Below, in pieces: positions 60,783 through 64,000 of a stretch of 64,000 nucleotides of DNA. A program made the translations under genes and the position numbers. How positions within the stretch are numbered: position 1 is the first letter of the stretch; each line of letters opens with the position of its first letter. Source of the DNA: Bin5 sp965116395 (GTDB taxonomy: Bacteria > Chloroflexota > Anaerolineae > Caldilineales > Caldilineaceae); the NCBI GenBank assembly GCA_965116395.1, contig OZ220684.1, positions 3,100,001 to 3,164,000 of the forward strand. Reading direction: 5' to 3'. Below the pieces are notes generated by a model, which saw nothing but the letters and a program-made list of their open reading frames with translations, was not told the origin of the DNA and made no database searches.

Positions 60783-61600
60783 AAATCGTTTGGTGTTTCA
60801 CGGGGCCAGGTTCGCCCGGCATGCGGCAATTTAATCGAAAACATCAGACAATCCATTGGTATTCCAAAGGTGACACCTGGACATTCAATGCCGATTGTAT
60901 CCGGCTGCAACATCACAAAAAAACCGAACAGAATTACAAAGAAGGGCTATCGGGTTCCGGCCATGCAGACACGCCGTTAAAGCCAGGAAAGGTGCCTGAA
61001 TCATGGTGGGCGGAGGCCAAAGGAAACGGCCTTGCCATGACCGCCAAACAGAAGAAACAATACGTTGGTTATCCAACTCAAAAGCCTATCGCTCTCCTGC
61101 GGCGCATCATTCAAAAAAGTAGCAATTCTGACGATATGATCCTTGATCCGTTCTGTGGATGCGCCACTGCCTGCATTGCTGCGGAACTGGAAGAGCGTCA
61201 ATGGGTCGGGATAGACATATCTCCAAAGGCGAAGGATTTGGTCATTCTTCGTCTCGGAAAAGAACTAGGTTACTTCGGCGGCGATCAGTTCGTTGTACAC
61301 CGCACCGACATTCCCAGCCGCACCGACCTGGGCAAGATCATCCAGTACAACGACATCAAAAACAAGCAATACCTATACGGCGAGCAAGGCGGCTTCTGCA
61401 ACGGTTGTGAGCATCATATTATGATGCAGAATTTCACTGTAGACCATATCATTGCCAAAGCACACGGAGGCACTGACCACATAAGTAATTTGCAATTACT
61501 GTGCGGTTCCTGCAACTCAATCAAAGGTACTAAATCCCATGAGGAACTGCTTGTCCTGCTCACCGACAAAGGCTGGATCAAGCGCAAGAAAGCCGCCTAA
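60783..61600 (+). pseudogene. DNA methyltransferase-HNH fusion gene, 5'-truncated
   Basis: The frame is open from the IS3 end: IVWCFTGPGSPGMRQFNRKH, then IHWYSKGDTWTFNADCIRL. QKKQYVGYPTQKPIALLRRI and MILDPFCGCATACIAAELEERQWVGIDIS are the AdoMet-binding motifs of beta-class (N6-adenine/N4-cytosine) methyltransferases, with motif I as DPFCGCAT. The catalytic DPPY motif, expected upstream, is lost. The C-terminal HNH domain has CNGCEHH, FTVDHIIAKAHGG, NLQLLCGSC. The gene lies within an IS1595 inverted repeat, so it is inferred to be an IS passenger gene. Stop TAA 61598-61600. Confidence 0.8.
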
Positions 61601-61648
61601 CCATACATCGGCTTGGCTCTCCTGCCAAGCCCCAAACTTAGAGTTGCC
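60783..61648 (+). mobile_element. Right IS1595-family copy (left part missing)
   Basis: Ends in the same 22-bp inverted repeat as the left copy (61627-61648), followed by TAAATGGA. From about 61328 it is nearly identical to the left copy; upstream of that it carries a methyltransferase domain that the left copy lacks. Its transposase and left end are gone, replaced by the IS3 element at 60782. Confidence 0.8.
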
Positions 61649-61760
61649 TAAATGGAATGTGGGGTTGAAATGAGTTAAACGCTGCTGAGCCGCGCAGGCC
61701 CGCGCACCCGGCTAATGCAGCAGTGGCCAGTGTCGGCTGCCAGGACGTCGGTCGGCCTCA

Positions 61761-63095
61761 TCACTGTTGCTCTACACCGATGATGCGCCACTGGTCCGTC
61801 GTGCGGTTGCTCAAATCCGAGGGGACGTGCTCCAACGTAAGTGCGTAAAGCCTGCTTTCCGGTTCGCCGCCGGCCTGATAAACAAGCGAAGCCCAGACCG
61901 TTGTCGTGATCGACTGCGACGTGGCTGCCTGGCCGGCAAAAGTAGGAATCGTAGCCAAATATTGCAGTGCATCCACCCAGGCGAACTCCCCCAGTGCGCG
62001 CGGAACAGTCTGACGCGCTTCCCCGATCAACAGTTGTTCGTTGCTGTCCGGCTGCAGCAGATAGGCCAGCACGACCGCCTCAGGATAAAAGGGCGACTGG
62101 GGAACGCCATAACAGAATACCAGTTCACGCGGACCCTCCGCATAGTGGATGGCCGCACGATACGCGCCCTCACTGGTAAAATTCAGGTCAATCTGTCGCG
62201 CAAAGCGCGACTCCTTGCACAGCAGGCTGCGATCATACTGGGGATAACGGGCGCGCACAGTCCGCATCGGGGACCTGTTCTCCGCGCCGTCCCACTCTTC
62301 GACATACAAGCCGCCGGGCGCAGAAATCTGCGTGCTGCCGTACCCTTCGCTGAGCGTGCTCCACCAAAAGATGCTCATGTATGTCGGACCGCCTATCGGG
62401 CTGAATCCGCCGTACACAATCAATTCATCGTGCTCAGGCAGTTCACCAGGCCCTCCGCCCACCGACTGCCCGCTAACCGACGTCGGCATCTGCTGCGCCA
62501 GTACCTCGAAATACCGGTTATCAGTCTCGCTGTGATCCTCGCGTGTCACGACAAACCAGTCCGGGCGGCCCGTCTGTCGCGGCGGCGCCACAAAACCGAA
62601 TCCTGACCCCTGCCAGTAGTTTGGCAGCAGCGCATAGGGCTGGAGCCTCGGGGCCGGCGGCCTCGTATTCTCGTCCGACTCCTCCGGCATACCGATCGGC
62701 GACTGCGAGTCGTAAATCACCGCACCGATCGGGCCGCTGATACCTTCCCCATCTGCGGTTGTGCTGGCATCGTAACGATAAAAGAGCAGATACTCCTGCT
62801 CACTGTCAGCGTCTATGTTGATCGATTCCCACGTGGACACCGCCTTCCACTCTTCCGGCAGAATCAGCCCCAGGTCAATATTCAGCTCCGTGCTGGGCTC
62901 GACTGGTCTGCACGCACCCAGCAGGATCGCCGAAAGGAGCAGGCACAACGCCCCCGCCTGCGCTTTCGCTGTCCAATGGCGAATCTGGCCGCCGCCCTTT
63001 TCACCTGGGACACCGCATACCGGGGCACCGGTGCCAGGACTTCCGCCTCCTCCTGCGAGCTGCTTGCTGCGGGGCAGTGTGTTCGTTGGAATCAT
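61761..63095 (-). CDS. Lipoprotein of unknown function
   Basis: ATG 63095 lies 3 bp after the folC stop, so the two are coupled. 444 aa. A long, Gly-rich N-terminus (about 45 residues) precedes a hydrophobic stretch AGALCLLLSAILLGACRPVE with lipobox LGAC; a later start cannot be excluded. The mature part is strand-rich with no familiar motif. Segments such as ESINIDADSEQEYLLFYRYD and GYGSTQISAPGGLYVEEWDG suggest a beta-propeller-like or VCBS-type fold. Function not proposed. Confidence 0.7.
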   Translation of the reverse strand: MIPTNTLPRSKQLAGGGGSPGTGAPVCGVPGEKGGGQIRHWTAKAQAGALCLLLSAILLGACRPVEPSTELNIDLGLILPEEWKAVSTWESINIDADSEQEYLLFYRYDASTTADGEGISGPIGAVIYDSQSPIGMPEESDENTRPPAPRLQPYALLPNYWQGSGFGFVAPPRQTGRPDWFVVTREDHSETDNRYFEVLAQQMPTSVSGQSVGGGPGELPEHDELIVYGGFSPIGGPTYMSIFWWSTLSEGYGSTQISAPGGLYVEEWDGAENRSPMRTVRARYPQYDRSLLCKESRFARQIDLNFTSEGAYRAAIHYAEGPRELVFCYGVPQSPFYPEAVVLAYLLQPDSNEQLLIGEARQTVPRALGEFAWVDALQYLATIPTFAGQAATSQSITTTVWASLVYQAGGEPESRLYALTLEHVPSDLSNRTTDQWRIIGVEQQ

Positions 63096-63098
63096 CGC

Positions 63099-64000
63099 TC
63101 AGATAGTACCGTAAGCGCGTGGCAGTGGCGCCAGCGGCGGGTCCGTATTAGCTTCATGTATCCAGTCATCCGCTGCGAAAAGACCCGCGTGCAGGCCATT
63201 CCATGCCTCCCGCAGTTCCGCAGCGACAAATACCGAACCCGTGCCGACTATGTAGCCCCCCTCCGGGGTGATGCCTTGCGCCGTTTCGATTGCTGACTCC
63301 ATCGACGGCGCCGCAACGACCATTCGACCTCCGTCAGCTTCAAATGTATCGATTGCCGCACGCAGTTCCGGCGCCGGCTTCGCCTTAGGATGGCGGCTCT
63401 GCACCAGTACAATCCGCGGCGACGCGGCGCTGGCCAGCGCCAACATCGGCTGGATATCCTTGTCGCTGTTGACCCCGAATACGAATGTAAACGGCTGCCC
63501 CGGACGCGTTTCCGCAAGCGTCGAAAGCAGAATCTCCAGGCTGTCTCGGTTGTGGGCGCAGTCCACCACCAGAGGTGTCCCCCCTGTCGCCGGCTGTGGC
63601 AGCCATTCAATCCGGCAAGGCCACTTTGTGTCGACCAGTCCGCTGTCCACGAGTCTGTCATCCCACCGCGTCAGGCCCAGTCGGTGCAGTTCCTGCACCA
63701 TCTCGAAAGCGATCCCGGCATTGACCTGTTGGTGCTGTCCCACCAGAGGCAGCGTAGCCCGCCGGTAAAGCTGCACTTCCGACAATGGCGCCTCTTTCTC
63801 CTCTGCAACCCTTCTCAATACATCCCCCGCGCACTGTTTCTGCGGCGCGCTGAATACAGGCGTGCCGTGCTTGATGATCCCGGCTTTCTCCGCCGCAATC
63901 TCCTCCAGGCTGTCTCCGAGAATGTGCATGTGATCCTTGCTGATATGGGTGATGCCGCACACCGCCGGCAGCAAAATATTGGTGCTGTCCAGGCGGCCGC
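63099..64000 (-). CDS. folC: Folylpolyglutamate/dihydrofolate synthase, 5'-truncated by window edge
   Basis: The frame is open to the window end (GRLDSTNILLPAVCGITHIS KDH...), which matches FolC's GGRLDATN and the ITxIxxDH motif. Further on: EIAAEKAGIIKHGTPVFSAP (with the carbamylated-lysine region), QHQQVNAGIAFEMV, and PLVVDCAHNRDSLEILLSTL (the DGAHN motif of Mur-ligase-type C-terminal domains). It adds glutamates to folates in the cytoplasm. The ATP-binding P-loop lies outside the window. Confidence 0.9.
   Translation of the reverse strand, partial: GRLDSTNILLPAVCGITHISKDHMHILGDSLEEIAAEKAGIIKHGTPVFSAPQKQCAGDVLRRVAEEKEAPLSEVQLYRRATLPLVGQHQQVNAGIAFEMVQELHRLGLTRWDDRLVDSGLVDTKWPCRIEWLPQPATGGTPLVVDCAHNRDSLEILLSTLAETRPGQPFTFVFGVNSDKDIQPMLALASAASPRIVLVQSRHPKAKPAPELRAAIDTFEADGGRMVVAAPSMESAIETAQGITPEGGYIVGTGSVFVAAELREAWNGLHAGLFAADDWIHEANTDPPLAPLPRAYGTI

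Larger units (their letters stand above)
40115..61656. mobile_element. 21.5-kb IS1595-bounded composite transposon with 8-bp target duplication
   Basis: The left inverted repeat of the element at 40123 and the right inverted repeat ending at 61648 are the outer ends of one unit. Immediately outside them lies the same octamer, TAAATGGA (40115-40122 and 61649-61656); 8 bp is the usual IS1595 duplication. The octamer beyond the inner end of the left copy (TATATTAT, 41239-41246) is different, so the left IS alone does not account for the duplication. Both IS copies point the same way. The cargo (41239-60782) has lower GC and less C-biased codons than the flanks, by eye. Either classical composite transposition or recombination with a circle carrying a second IS copy would give this structure. 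Confidence 0.75.

Overview
The window is bacterial. GC-rich, C-ending codons dominate most genes, and the families present are most like those of uncultured Chloroflexota (Caldilineae/Anaerolineae type): abundant ABC transporters, Gfo/Idh/MocA oxidoreductases, an RraA/FAH pair, a sulfatase, DMT and GT39 membrane proteins, and an MsrPQ pair. That assignment is an inference from gene content; no rRNA or other strong marker is present. No tRNA, rRNA or CRISPR array was seen.

Layout. 0-2.1 kb: a nuclease-like gene cut by the window edge, antitoxin and ABC-ATPase remnants, and an ABC-2 permease. 2.2-6.8 kb: two overlapping Gfo/Idh/MocA dehydrogenases, a short B12-binding/radical-SAM protein and a methyltransferase. 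6.8-11.1 kb: a polar amino-acid-type ABC importer (two permeases, lipoprotein receptor, PotA/CysA-like ATPase) with a DoxX-like protein. 11.2-12.8 kb: a YeeE/YedE transporter and a second DoxX-like protein. 13-19.1 kb: glycosyltransferases (GT2, DUF2064, GT2), a DMT exporter and a GT39 membrane glycosyltransferase. 19.8-24 kb (minus): RecJ and a RecB/Cas4-like nuclease. 24.2-27.7 kb: RraA-like, FAH-family, DUF433 antitoxin with a toxin stub, sulfatase. 27.8-33.6 kb (minus): small helical protein, methyltransferase, then response regulator - histidine kinase - HtrA. 34-35.7 kb: msrP-msrQ. 35.8-39.8 kb (minus): two unrecognised proteins, then a thiolase with its DUF35 partner.

40.1-61.7 kb is the most striking region. 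Its left end is the left inverted repeat of an IS1595-family element and its right end is the right inverted repeat of a second copy in the same orientation. The same 8-bp sequence, TAAATGGA, lies immediately outside both ends (40115-40122 and 61649-61656). The whole 21.5 kb therefore looks like one composite transposon. Its cargo has visibly lower GC and different codon use from the flanks. It carries a hybrid histidine kinase and an HTH-receiver protein, a graveyard of decayed toxin-antitoxin genes (DUF433/DUF5615, HigA, HepT/MntA), and a catabolic cluster: sugar-type ABC receptor and permeases, FG-GAP lipoprotein, amidohydrolase, Rieske ferredoxin, LLM flavin oxidoreductase, a nonsense-interrupted HpcH/HpaI aldolase, and zinc alcohol dehydrogenases. 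The cargo is riddled with partial duplications. The right IS copy carries a DNA methyltransferase-HNH gene inside its inverted repeat, and the left copy carries only the HNH end fused to a truncated transposase. This suggests the parental IS had the layout transposase + methyltransferase-HNH passenger. An IS3-family fragment cuts both the last dehydrogenase and the methyltransferase.

61.7-64 kb (minus) returns to host-like sequence: folC (cut by the window edge) followed by a lipoprotein gene. Outside the transposon, a repeated intergenic element occurs four times (4.4, 19.2, 22.7 and 37.8 kb). It has a two-hairpin core and, in its best copy, 14-bp terminal inverted repeats.
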